Part shown: positions 5,783 to 11,317 of the stretch, piece by piece
How positions within the stretch are numbered: position 1 is the first letter of the stretch
Layout: each line of letters begins with the position of its first letter
NCBI GenBank assembly: GCA_029855985.1
Contig: JAGSHR010000086.1
Coordinates: 1-11,608, forward strand
Length of the DNA stretch: 11,608 nucleotides
Direction of reading: 5' to 3'
Source of the DNA: Candidatus Njordarchaeota archaeon
GTDB lineage: Archaea; Thermoproteota; JANJXX01; Panguiarchaeales; Panguiarchaeaceae
Notes under the pieces: generated by a model
Seen by the model: the letters and a program-made list of their open reading frames with translations, nothing else
What the model was told of the DNA's origin: nothing
Database searches by the model: none
Translations under genes and position numbers: made by a program

Positions 5783-5920
5783 CTCGCTACCTTATGATCA
5801 AAAACTTAAATAAGAAACGTTAAAATTTAAAAAGCATATTATCATTTCTCTTCAGGACAAAACTGTAAAATAATTCCCTCTAATACTGAAACAATTGCAA
5901 ATTTGCACAAATAGCGAGTT
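5781..5920. repeat. 9-bp inverted repeat bracketing the convergent intergenic region
   Basis: AACTCGCTA (5781-5789) and TAGCGAGTT (5912-5920) are perfect complements. They sit immediately inside the ends of two convergent genes (5782 and 5930), 122 bases apart. The stretch between is AT-rich with no gene or clear terminator. The pair could close a long stem in transcripts from either strand. Without a U-run, its role is unproven. Confidence 0.35.
5892..5912 (+). repeat. 21-base repeat, copy B, downstream of the membrane-gene pair
   Basis: Matches copy A (4810-4830) at 18 of 21 positions. It contains a perfect 12-base palindrome, TGCAAATTTGCA (5896-5907). No promoter box is visible next to this copy. 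Together the copies flank the two membrane-protein genes. Confidence 0.4.
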
Positions 5921-5929
5921 TAGGTTTAT

Positions 5930-6619
5930 TTAGCTTAACACCTCCTCGATGGTCGCATCAGCTAGTATTTGCATGGTATCGAAGATTTGCAGGTTGGGAT
6001 GACTGATATTTAATAGTTGGAGATCCGTACAAGCTAGAAGTAGAGCGTTTGCGCCCCTTTTGCTGAGATTATCAGAAATAGCGGCGAGTTTTTCTCGATC
6101 ACTCTTTTCCGTGCGTCCGTTTACCAAGCGATAAATGATTTTGTTTATGGTTTCCTGTTGACTTTTATCAGGCACGTAGTAAGCAACACCGTTTTGACTA
6201 AAAGCTTGAGCGTATAACTTGTGCTTAGCCGTAATGCCTGTAGAAAGGATGCCAATTTCATTCAGTTTTTTCTTTTTGAGAAACTTTATCGTTTCTTCCA
6301 CGATGCTTAATACTGGAATATCTACAGAAGACCTAATATTTTCTATAAAAATGTGCAGTGAGTTACAAGGCATAACCAAAAAATCAGCACCAGCTTTTTC
6401 CAGTCGTTTGGCCTCCACAATTAAAAGCGGCAAAATCTGCCTTAGACTTTTATTGTTAAGAATTGCCTCTCGCTCGAGAGTATAGGATAAAAGGACACTG
6501 CTAATCAAAATTGATGGCCTTCGAGTCTTCTCTTTTTGTTGACAACCACGAATAATGTTTAAATAAAATTCAGCGGTAGTATCTGGTCCAAGACCACCAA
6601 TTATACCTAGGGTTTTCAT
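5930..6619 (-). CDS. Aspartate/glutamate-type amino-acid racemase
   Basis: A 229-residue member of the PLP-independent Asp/Glu racemase family, which swaps L- and D-amino acids with two cysteines acting as acid and base. The N-terminus KTLGIIGGLGPDTTAEFY (2-19) is the typical opening. The first catalytic Cys is Cys85 in MPCNSLH, the second Cys196 in LLACTDL. The length is normal for the family. Family members differ in substrate (aspartate, glutamate or others), and this cannot be read here; D-amino acids for cell-wall cross-links are a plausible use. The ATG follows the trpS stop by a single base (TAA-A-ATG) with only a weak GAGA upstream, so it is translated as the third gene of the trpR-trpS operon. 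An amino-acid racemase under apparent tryptophan control is unexpected. Confidence 0.88.
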   Translation of the reverse strand: MKTLGIIGGLGPDTTAEFYLNIIRGCQQKEKTRRPSILISSVLLSYTLEREAILNNKSLRQILPLLIVEAKRLEKAGADFLVMPCNSLHIFIENIRSSVDIPVLSIVEETIKFLKKKKLNEIGILSTGITAKHKLYAQAFSQNGVAYYVPDKSQQETINKIIYRLVNGRTEKSDREKLAAISDNLSKRGANALLLACTDLQLLNISHPNLQIFDTMQILADATIEEVLS

Positions 6620-6620
6620 T

Positions 6621-7637
6621 TTATCTCTTTTGACTTGAATCTTTTCCCAAACCTAAAGTGAAGTAAACTTCAGCCAGGGTTTGTTGGGCTATCCTTTTAG
6701 CTTGTTGAGCGCCTTTGGCAAGGATTTCTTCAACTAGTTGATAGTTTGCTTTTAGCTCTTGCCTTCTTTGTCTAGCAGTTTTAAACCGCAGTTTGTGAGC
6801 AGCAATCAATCTTTTTTTGACCTCAATATCACTAACCTGGCCTTTTCTGTACCGTCGTTTGAGTTCTTCAACCTCATCTTTGTCTTGGTTAATTAGATCG
6901 TGATAAATAAAAATCGGATTGCCCTCAACCTTTCCCGGATCAGTGGGGTGAATGCGATTGGGATCAGTAAAACAGCCCATGATTTGTCTCTCTATTATCC
7001 GGTAATCCTCGAAAATACCGATGGTATTTTGTAGGCTCTTGCTCATCTTTCGCTTGCCATCGGTCCCCACTACCCTACCCGTTTCTTTTTGGATTAAAGG
7101 CTTGGGCAAAGGAAAAACCTTCTTTTCGTAAGTCCGGTTAAAATTTTCAGCTATGTCTCGAGTTAGTTCCACATGTTGTTTCTGGTCGGCTCCAACCGGC
7201 ACTCCGTATGGCTTATACAAAAGAATGTCTGCCGCCATTAAAATTGGGTAGTTGAACAATCCCATATTAATTGAGACTACCTTAACTCCTTTTTGGAGTT
7301 TATCCTTAAAAGCATGCATCCGCTTCATTTGCCCATAAGGGGTATAGTTGGCCAAAATCACAGCTAACTGAGCATGGGCTGGAACCTGCGACTGACGAAA
7401 GAAAACACATTTTTGAGGATCTAATCCCAAAGCTAGATAGTCAAGAATGACTTCGCGAATGTTGTTTTCTAAAGTTTCTTTATCCTTTACTGTGGTTAGA
7501 GCATGTAAATCGGCAATGAAATAGTATGTTTCATACTTATCTTGCAGTTCCACCTGAGGTTTGACCGCTCCAAAATAGTTACCAATATGTAAGCCCTTAC
7601 CACTTGGGGTAATCCCTGATAAAATTCGTTGTTTCAT
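6621..7637 (-). CDS. trpS: Tryptophanyl-tRNA synthetase
   Basis: Charges tRNA-Trp with tryptophan using ATP. It is a class Ic synthetase of 338 residues, the normal bacterial size. The HIGH-type signature is GLHIGN (15-20) and the KMSKS loop is complete at 197-201. GADQKQHVELTRDIAENFN (149-167) and the active-site stretch SINMGLFNYPILMAADILLY (122-141) are characteristic of TrpRS. The C-terminal helical domain (about 225-338) is present and Lys/Arg-rich. The start has a strong Shine-Dalgarno sequence, GGAGG, four bases before the ATG. That sequence can pair with a perfect complement placed directly after the trpR stop codon. It is the second gene of the trpR-trpS-racemase operon, so its expression should fall when tryptophan is plentiful. 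Confidence 0.97.
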   Translation of the reverse strand: MKQRILSGITPSGKGLHIGNYFGAVKPQVELQDKYETYYFIADLHALTTVKDKETLENNIREVILDYLALGLDPQKCVFFRQSQVPAHAQLAVILANYTPYGQMKRMHAFKDKLQKGVKVVSINMGLFNYPILMAADILLYKPYGVPVGADQKQHVELTRDIAENFNRTYEKKVFPLPKPLIQKETGRVVGTDGKRKMSKSLQNTIGIFEDYRIIERQIMGCFTDPNRIHPTDPGKVEGNPIFIYHDLINQDKDEVEELKRRYRKGQVSDIEVKKRLIAAHKLRFKTARQRRQELKANYQLVEEILAKGAQQAKRIAQQTLAEVYFTLGLGKDSSQKR

Positions 7638-7641
7638 TTTT

Positions 7642-7700
7642 CCTCCTTCAAAAACAGAAATTGTATAAATTAAAGATACAGATTTAAGAATTGAAGGAGG
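7642..7700 (-). promoter_or_regulatory. trpR-trpS intergenic hairpin that can hide the trpS ribosome binding site
   Basis: In the transcript, CCTCCTTCAA (7700-7691) follows the trpR stop codon without a gap, and TTGAAGGAGG (7651-7642) contains the trpS Shine-Dalgarno. They form a perfect 10-pair stem. The 39-base loop can hold a smaller stem, TGTAT/ATACA. When folded, the trpS site is blocked; a ribosome finishing trpR would cover the first arm and release it. There is no U-run, so it is not a terminator. Confidence 0.7.
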
Positions 7701-7997
7701 TCACCACTTTAAGTTTCCCCGACTAGATGTAAGGCGTTTTACGACTTTAAATCGGCCCGATCTCAACTCTCTGGCACCTCGGGTAACTGTTGCTATACCA
7801 ACACCTAGTTCATCAGCTATTTGTCGTTGAGATTGACCTTTTAAGAGTCTGACGACAATTTGAAGACGTTTAGGAATCTCTTCTAGTTCGGTTGGGGTTA
7901 ATAACCCTCTTAGAAAATCTTCCATCTCCTCCTTGCTCTTTACACTCATCAACACTTCCATCAATTGATCAAGATATCTCTTTTCTTCTTGTTTCAT
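7701..7997 (-). CDS. trpR: Trp operon repressor
   Basis: A 98-residue all-helical DNA-binding protein that represses transcription when bound to tryptophan. The segment LLTPTELEEIPKRL (31-44), then GQSQRQIADELGVG (54-67) as the first part of the helix-turn-helix and IATVTRGARELRSG (68-81) as the recognition helix are very close to enterobacterial TrpR. The IATxTRG signature separates it from the YerC/YecD branch of the family. The length is slightly below that of E. coli TrpR (108). The ATG at 7997 lies inside a 16-bp palindrome that also covers the -10 box, so the gene very likely represses itself together with trpS and the racemase gene downstream. The leader is about 0-3 bases with no Shine-Dalgarno. 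No tryptophan biosynthesis gene is present in the window. Confidence 0.92.
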   Translation of the reverse strand: MKQEEKRYLDQLMEVLMSVKSKEEMEDFLRGLLTPTELEEIPKRLQIVVRLLKGQSQRQIADELGVGIATVTRGARELRSGRFKVVKRLTSSRGNLKW

Positions 7998-8011
7998 TGT
8001 ACTAGTACAAT
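7996..8011. promoter_or_regulatory. Putative Trp operator, perfect 16-bp palindrome
   Basis: ATTGTACTAGTACAAT is fully symmetric about the central CTAG. It covers most of the -10 box (8007-8012), the transcription start and the first two bases of the trpR start codon. Enterobacterial Trp operators are built around ACTAGT with GTAC flanks, which this site reproduces. Here there is one CTAG centre, where E. coli operators have two adjacent half-sites. Confidence 0.8.
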
Positions 8012-8035
8012 ATCATAAAAGGTTTGTTCTGTCAA
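8007..8035 (-). promoter_or_regulatory. Promoter of the trpR-trpS-racemase operon
   Basis: On the minus strand a perfect TTGACA (8030-8035) is followed after 17 bases by TATTGT (8007-8012), with TG one base upstream of the hexamer (extended -10). The start of transcription falls near 8000, within about three bases of the ATG at 7997. The operator palindrome overlaps the -10 box, so repressor and RNA polymerase should compete. Confidence 0.75.
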
Positions 8036-8061
8036 AGTTAATGTGAATGTGGAGATGTCGA

Positions 8062-8853
8062 CTACTTTATCAAAATATCCTGGTAATGAACACTAATTCC
8101 CCTACTTGCTATTCTGGTGCTCCTGACTAGACTTGCTAAATCCTTTACATATTCCGACAATTTATTTTTGTCGGTCAAAATATCATGTGCTCTTTTGTAA
8201 TTTTGTCTTAACCACGTCCTAAATTCTTCTCCGCTTGGCCGAAGGTTTAAAAGCTCGAACCAATAGAAGTCAACAAAGCTACGAGTCTCGTCAATCAAAC
8301 CTTTAACATCTACTAGGCCAGGAATGATAGGAGAAATAAAAGCGTAGGTCGTTACTCCATTTTGATGCAACTTCTCTAGGGCGTGTATCCTCCGAAGATG
8401 CGACGATGAAAACGGTTCTATTTGATTTTTAATCTCTAGCGGAAAACCGTTAATAGTTAAACCAACCTCAATATTCTTAAATTGCTTAAAAATATCAATA
8501 TCCCTTAAAACAAGCGACGATTTGGTAAGAACAGAAAGCTTAATCCTCTTATTCATATTCTGTAAGATTCTCCGAGTTAGCTTCAACTTTTGCTCGATTG
8601 GCTGATAGGCATCGCTAATGCTACTCATATAAACTACTCCCTTCACAAATTTATCTTTGACTAGCTCCGGCATATTTTCCTTAACCACCACCCATTCTCC
8701 CCAAGAACCGTAGTTATACCACCTGCTAACAAACTTAGCATAGCAGTATTTACAGGCGTGCTGGCAGCCAATGTATTGATTGATGACATAATCAGCCCCA
8801 GGAAGCCTTGAGGGGTAAAAAGCCTTTTTAGCCTCAACTTTAATTATTCGCAT
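8062..8853 (-). CDS. Radical SAM protein, SplB-like group
   Basis: A 263-residue radical SAM enzyme with the [4Fe-4S] motif CxxxCxxC at Cys30, Cys34 and Cys37, in the context YIGCQHACKYCYAKF. The lead-in (AFYPSRLPGADYVIN) and the following RWYNYGSWGEWVVVKEN match COG1533-type proteins, relatives of the DNA repair lyase SplB. SVLTKSSLVLRDIDI (about 108-122) and YAFISPIIPGLVD (about 171-183) are further typical barrel strands. Spore photoproduct lyase itself is longer, and a non-sporulating host is likely, so photoproduct repair is not implied; the substrate is unknown. Upstream, TAAAAT ends five bases before the ATG, again a leaderless layout. The end lies 27 bases before the trpR -35 box with no terminator, so some read-through into trpR is possible. 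Confidence 0.88.
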   Translation of the reverse strand: MRIIKVEAKKAFYPSRLPGADYVINQYIGCQHACKYCYAKFVSRWYNYGSWGEWVVVKENMPELVKDKFVKGVVYMSSISDAYQPIEQKLKLTRRILQNMNKRIKLSVLTKSSLVLRDIDIFKQFKNIEVGLTINGFPLEIKNQIEPFSSSHLRRIHALEKLHQNGVTTYAFISPIIPGLVDVKGLIDETRSFVDFYWFELLNLRPSGEEFRTWLRQNYKRAHDILTDKNKLSEYVKDLASLVRSTRIASRGISVHYQDILIK

Positions 8854-8858
8854 ATGTT

Positions 8859-8889
8859 ATTTTAGCGTAAAAGATACTTACATATATGT
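8859..8889 (-). promoter_or_regulatory. Possible promoter and palindrome upstream of the radical SAM gene
   Basis: On the minus strand TAAAAT (8859-8864) matches five of six -10 positions and lies five bases before the ATG. No recognisable -35 hexamer is present. Instead the -35 area holds a 10-base palindrome, ACATATATGT (8880-8889), which could bind an activator. Weak, AT-rich evidence. Confidence 0.35.
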
Positions 8890-8950
8890 TCTACCCACTT
8901 TCAATTAAATTGTACTTGTCACGATACATTTGAGACTCTGTGATTTATCT

Positions 8951-9082
8951 ATGATGATGCGACTAAGAAACAATCTTGGGTTCATAAAAGATAAGGATTA
9001 CCATATCTTTATGAAAAACATAACCAATGCTCTAGGCTTTGATAGCAGCGACAAAGACAAAATTAGGTTAAGGCTGTATTAA
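8951..9082 (+). CDS. Possible small protein or gene remnant (43 residues)
   Basis: An open frame beginning with three Met codons and ending at TAA (9080-9082); it is open back to 8909 without an earlier ATG. The translation has a protein-like middle (LGFIKDKDYHIF, then NITNALGFDSSDKDKIRL), with an amphipathic, charged character. I recognise no family. No Shine-Dalgarno or clear -10 box precedes it. It could be a true small protein, the C-terminal remnant of a longer lost gene, or chance. Confidence 0.25.
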   Translation: MMMRLRNNLGFIKDKDYHIFMKNITNALGFDSSDKDKIRLRLY

Positions 9083-9222
9083 GTCTATAAAAAAATGAAT
9101 CTCCCTGGCCTAAAGAGCAGGGATCCAAGTAAGGTAGGTTGGGTAAAACTTGGACTCTTTTGAACGAAATTCCGAATGACGTCACATATGCGGCGTAGCA
9201 GAAACCAAATTGCCGCCCAATA

Positions 9223-10788
9223 TCACAACTCCTTTAGTAATTGAGTTCTTTCTTGAACTTCAGATTCTATCTCTTCTCTCATTGCTTCGTCACTTGATTT
9301 AAATTCGCTTCGATATGATTCAGCACCTTCCTTAATAATTTCATCTCGGATTTTTTCAAACGCTTCCCGCATAGCTGGTGACGAATTTATAATTTGCTTG
9401 TAAGTGTCTCGGATTGATTTTTGGTCTATGCTCCAAAAAGAAACAACAGATTTCAAAAATTCCTCACCTGATTCATCTAGCGGAATGCTGTCCAACTGTT
9501 CGCGTGGCAATCTGAGAATAACATTAACTGTTTCTTTTGGAAGTGGTAATCTTTTCCAAGCCACCTTTTCTACTAAGCCTTGCTCATCAATGGCACCTGT
9601 TTTAATTGCCTTAGCAAATCTTTTCAGATTTTCTAATTCAGAAAAAACTTCGCCCATTGTTGTTATTTTAGGTGATGCCACAAGACTCAACCCATATTCT
9701 TCAATAAGATTTGCTGGAATTGTAAGGCCTTTTCTTTCTAAAAGCTCAGTGACTTTTGGTGCCGCCCAATAATTACTAGACCAAGTTGAATAAAGTGCTT
9801 CTATACTTTGTTGGTCAATCTTCTCCAAAGGAGTGAGGGTAGCAAAAATATTTTTAAACTCCGCAAAATTTCTGGAAGACATACACGCATATAAGAAATT
9901 TTGCGGACCAATACCTTTTCGACGAGCAACATCTATACAAATTGCTGCAAAATCTCGCGCGTCAGTCGCTGTTCTTAAGATTTTTTTATCTTCGGTATAA
10001 ACCAAAAGTTCTGGCTCTACACTTCCAATATTGCGACCTTCGATAATGTAAGCGGCGATCTCATCTCTGAAAAAACGAAACGCCTTTGTTCGTTTTGGTG
10101 AAGATTCAACAACCTTCCGCAAGTAATCACCTCTCCTTTGTAAGAAATTCCAAATAAAGTGATGAAATTCATGGCGAATAAACCTATTACCTTTTGCCTG
10201 CCCCTTCTCCTCGGCCATACTTCTTTCCAATGAAAGGCGTTGAATTACCAAAAAACTCGGTTCACCACGATTATCGCTACCAAAATTTACAGCATGAGCT
10301 TCGGTATGAACAATACCATATTCTTTTAGAAGCCTAAAAAAATCCTTCTCCACTTGAATAATTGCAACTCCGGGGGATGGTTCGATAAACTTGGCCTTAT
10401 TAATCTGCTGGAAAATTTGTTCCATTTCTTCAGTGCTCATACCTTTTGAAGTCATAACTGCACCGAGTAAATAACGTACTTCATCGCCCCGATGTTGTTC
10501 GAGCAAAGCATGATTCTCCATTAGTTCTTCTTGGAATCTACGAAGCCCCTCATCATAAAGTTTCTTCATTGGTCCAGGCAAACTCTCAATTAATGCACCC
10601 GTCCGTTCTCGTTGCTCTTCAGAAGTTTTAACTTCTAGATAAGAATCTATTAGTGCGTTATAAAACTCACCAGTCTTCGCGGCAATTTTTCTTTTTGCCT
10701 CCACTGAGGAATCCACAAATTTTTCGGTTTTAGGTTCTGGAATCCCACCTTGACCTCCTACTTCTAATTGTTTTTCAAAATCTCCCAT
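9223..10788 (-). CDS. Large HExxH-motif protein, putative zinc metallopeptidase
   Basis: A 521-residue soluble, charge-rich protein with no signal peptide or membrane helix. The key feature is RHEFHHFIWNFL with HExxH at residues 206-210, the zinc-binding and catalytic motif of zincins. A further acidic segment, RDEIAAYIIEG (241-251), lies 33 residues after the second His; Glu243 is a candidate third ligand, as in gluzincins. Residues 1-200 are mainly helical with many Glu and Lys and precede the motif. The C-terminal 270 residues are helical repeats without a recognised family, ending in a probable coiled coil (about 490-521). The start at 10788 lacks a Shine-Dalgarno; TTTAAT (10800-10805) is a possible -10 box. 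It stands alone downstream of tRNA-His. The protease call rests on one motif plus context. Confidence 0.6.
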   Translation of the reverse strand: MGDFEKQLEVGGQGGIPEPKTEKFVDSSVEAKRKIAAKTGEFYNALIDSYLEVKTSEEQRERTGALIESLPGPMKKLYDEGLRRFQEELMENHALLEQHRGDEVRYLLGAVMTSKGMSTEEMEQIFQQINKAKFIEPSPGVAIIQVEKDFFRLLKEYGIVHTEAHAVNFGSDNRGEPSFLVIQRLSLERSMAEEKGQAKGNRFIRHEFHHFIWNFLQRRGDYLRKVVESSPKRTKAFRFFRDEIAAYIIEGRNIGSVEPELLVYTEDKKILRTATDARDFAAICIDVARRKGIGPQNFLYACMSSRNFAEFKNIFATLTPLEKIDQQSIEALYSTWSSNYWAAPKVTELLERKGLTIPANLIEEYGLSLVASPKITTMGEVFSELENLKRFAKAIKTGAIDEQGLVEKVAWKRLPLPKETVNVILRLPREQLDSIPLDESGEEFLKSVVSFWSIDQKSIRDTYKQIINSSPAMREAFEKIRDEIIKEGAESYRSEFKSSDEAMREEIESEVQERTQLLKEL

Positions 10789-10895
10789 AGTTCTATTTGA
10801 TTAAATCTTTTACTGTCGGCAGAAATAGCCATGTACAAAATTACTTTCATCATACTATCTATTATTCTATGATTGTATAAACTCTTCTTTCTGGG

Positions 10896-10970
10896 GGTGG
10901 GAGAGCGGACTCGAACCGCCGACCTCCTGTTCCACAGACAGGCGCTCTAACCAACTGAGCTACACCCACC
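10896..10970 (-). tRNA. tRNA-His, anticodon GTG
   Basis: The minus strand folds into a cloverleaf with anticodon stem CCTGT/ACAGG and loop CTGTGGA (anticodon GTG). The extra 5' G(-1) facing C73, the identity mark of tRNA-His, is encoded at 10970. The D arm is GCTC/GAGC and the T arm GGCGG-TTCGAGT-CCGCT. The acceptor stem GTGGGTG/CTCCCAC has one T-T mismatch at position 6-67, which is unusual. CCA is not encoded directly after C73. Confidence 0.94.
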
Positions 10971-10982
10971 TTATTCGTCTTT

Positions 10983-10988
10983 ATTATA
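10983..10988 (-). promoter_or_regulatory. -10 box of tRNA-His
   Basis: A perfect TATAAT on the minus strand ends twelve bases before tRNA-His, giving a start of transcription near 10976. No good -35 box is found upstream; that position is occupied by a tandem repeat (10987-11010). Confidence 0.5.
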
Positions 10989-11010
10989 CTCGATTAGGTA
11001 CTCGATTAGA
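10987..11010. repeat. Tandem 12-base direct repeat next to the tRNA-His promoter
   Basis: TACTCGATTAGG (10987-10998) is followed directly by TACTCGATTAGA (10999-11010), identical at 11 of 12 positions. The pair fills the spacer and -35 area upstream of the tRNA-His -10 box. It may be a slippage duplication or a paired protein-binding site. Confidence 0.6.
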
Positions 11011-11056
11011 CTTAGTGTTAGTAAAATAAAAGAAAATCCAAAATTTTCAAGTAGGG

Positions 11057-11062
11057 TATAAT
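11057..11062 (+). promoter_or_regulatory. -10 box of tRNA-Lys
   Basis: A perfect TATAAT, 20 bases before tRNA-Lys, predicts a start near 11069 and a 5' leader of about 14 bases. No convincing -35 hexamer lies upstream. Confidence 0.5.
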
Positions 11063-11082
11063 ACCTATGTAGTTGACAAGTT

Positions 11083-11155
11083 GGGTCCGTAGCTCAATTG
11101 GCAGAGCAGCTGCCTCTTAAGCAGCTGGTTGTGGGTTCGAGTCCCACCGGACTCA
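11083..11155 (+). tRNA. tRNA-Lys, anticodon CTT
   Basis: A 73-base cloverleaf: acceptor GGGTCCG/CGGACTC with one G-U pair, D stem GCTC/GAGC, anticodon stem GCTGC/GCAGC with loop CTCTTAA (anticodon CTT), T arm GTGGG-TTCGAGT-CCCAC, discriminator A. CCA is not encoded. It reads AAG only, so a second tRNA-Lys for AAA must exist elsewhere. Confidence 0.96.
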
Positions 11156-11187
11156 CTTAGAATTATAGGAATAATAATATCAAAGAC

Positions 11188-11215
11188 TTGACATTCCTAT
11201 ATTAAGTGCTATAAT
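11188..11215 (+). promoter_or_regulatory. Strong promoter of a small RNA
   Basis: Both hexamers are perfect: TTGACA (11188-11193) and TATAAT (11210-11215), 16 bases apart, with TG one base before the -10 box. It is the closest match to consensus in the window. Transcription should begin near 11222. Confidence 0.85.
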
Positions 11216-11221
11216 ACACTC

Positions 11222-11306
11222 AGATCTTGAGGTTTTGGGTATTCGAAACCCATTACGTCAAGAATCTCCTCTCTGCCCCTCAGGTTTACCCGAGGGGTAT
11301 TTTTTT
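11222..11306 (+). ncRNA. Candidate small RNA of about 85 bases, not assigned to a known family
   Basis: The stretch from the consensus promoter to the intrinsic terminator has no start codon and no plus-strand gene follows, so the RNA itself is the likely product. Its 5' half folds into one irregular hairpin. GAT-CTTGA (11223-11230) pairs with TCAAG-ATC (11258-11266, one bulged A), then comes a G-G mismatch, two pairs, a UU/UU loop, and TGGGT (11236-11240) with ACCCA (11248-11252) around the loop ATTCGAA. A single-stranded CU-rich linker (11265-11274) follows and contains CTCCTCT, complementary to Shine-Dalgarno sequences such as AGAGGAG. The 3' end is the terminator hairpin. It shows no SRP, 6S, tmRNA or RNase P signature that I can recognise. 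Confidence 0.65.
11276..11306 (+). terminator. Intrinsic terminator of the small RNA
   Basis: CCCCTC (11276-11281) pairs with GAGGGG (11292-11297). The stem continues after one mismatch with GG/CC around a TTTA loop. A run of seven T (11300-11306) follows. The minus-strand ABC transporter gene ends 12 bases further on, but no U-run lies on that side, so it serves the plus strand. Confidence 0.9.
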
Positions 11307-11317
11307 ACCCTTATTCC

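Larger units (their letters stand above)
8854..9222. other. 369-base region without a convincing gene
   Basis: Between the start of the radical SAM gene and the stop of the HExxH-protein gene. It holds the radical SAM promoter area, a short plus-strand reading frame (8951-9082), a 6-bp stem TCCCTG/CAGGGA (9102-9107 with 9118-9123), an 8-base palindrome TGACGTCA (9177-9184) and a weak GCGGC/GCCGC stem (9190-9194 with 9212-9216) just past the minus-strand gene. Neither stem is followed by a clear U-run. It may be the remains of a lost gene. Confidence 0.4.

Noticed and set aside
6219..6485. Plus-strand open frame inside the racemase gene
   Set aside because: Antisense shadow; the racemase frame holds both catalytic cysteines.
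7638..7700. T-box riboswitch before trpS
   Set aside because: The space is only 63 bases, with no T-box sequence, no specifier loop and no terminator; the structure present is the Shine-Dalgarno hairpin.
9404..9772. Plus-strand open frame inside the HExxH-protein gene
   Set aside because: Antisense shadow; Ser- and Phe-rich composition typical of reversed coding sequence.
10987..11010. CRISPR-like repeat
   Set aside because: Two adjacent 12-base units without spacers; no array or cas gene anywhere in the window.
11218..11317. Leader or riboswitch of a downstream plus-strand gene
   Set aside because: No plus-strand gene follows; the next gene is on the opposite strand and converges, so a free-standing small RNA fits better.
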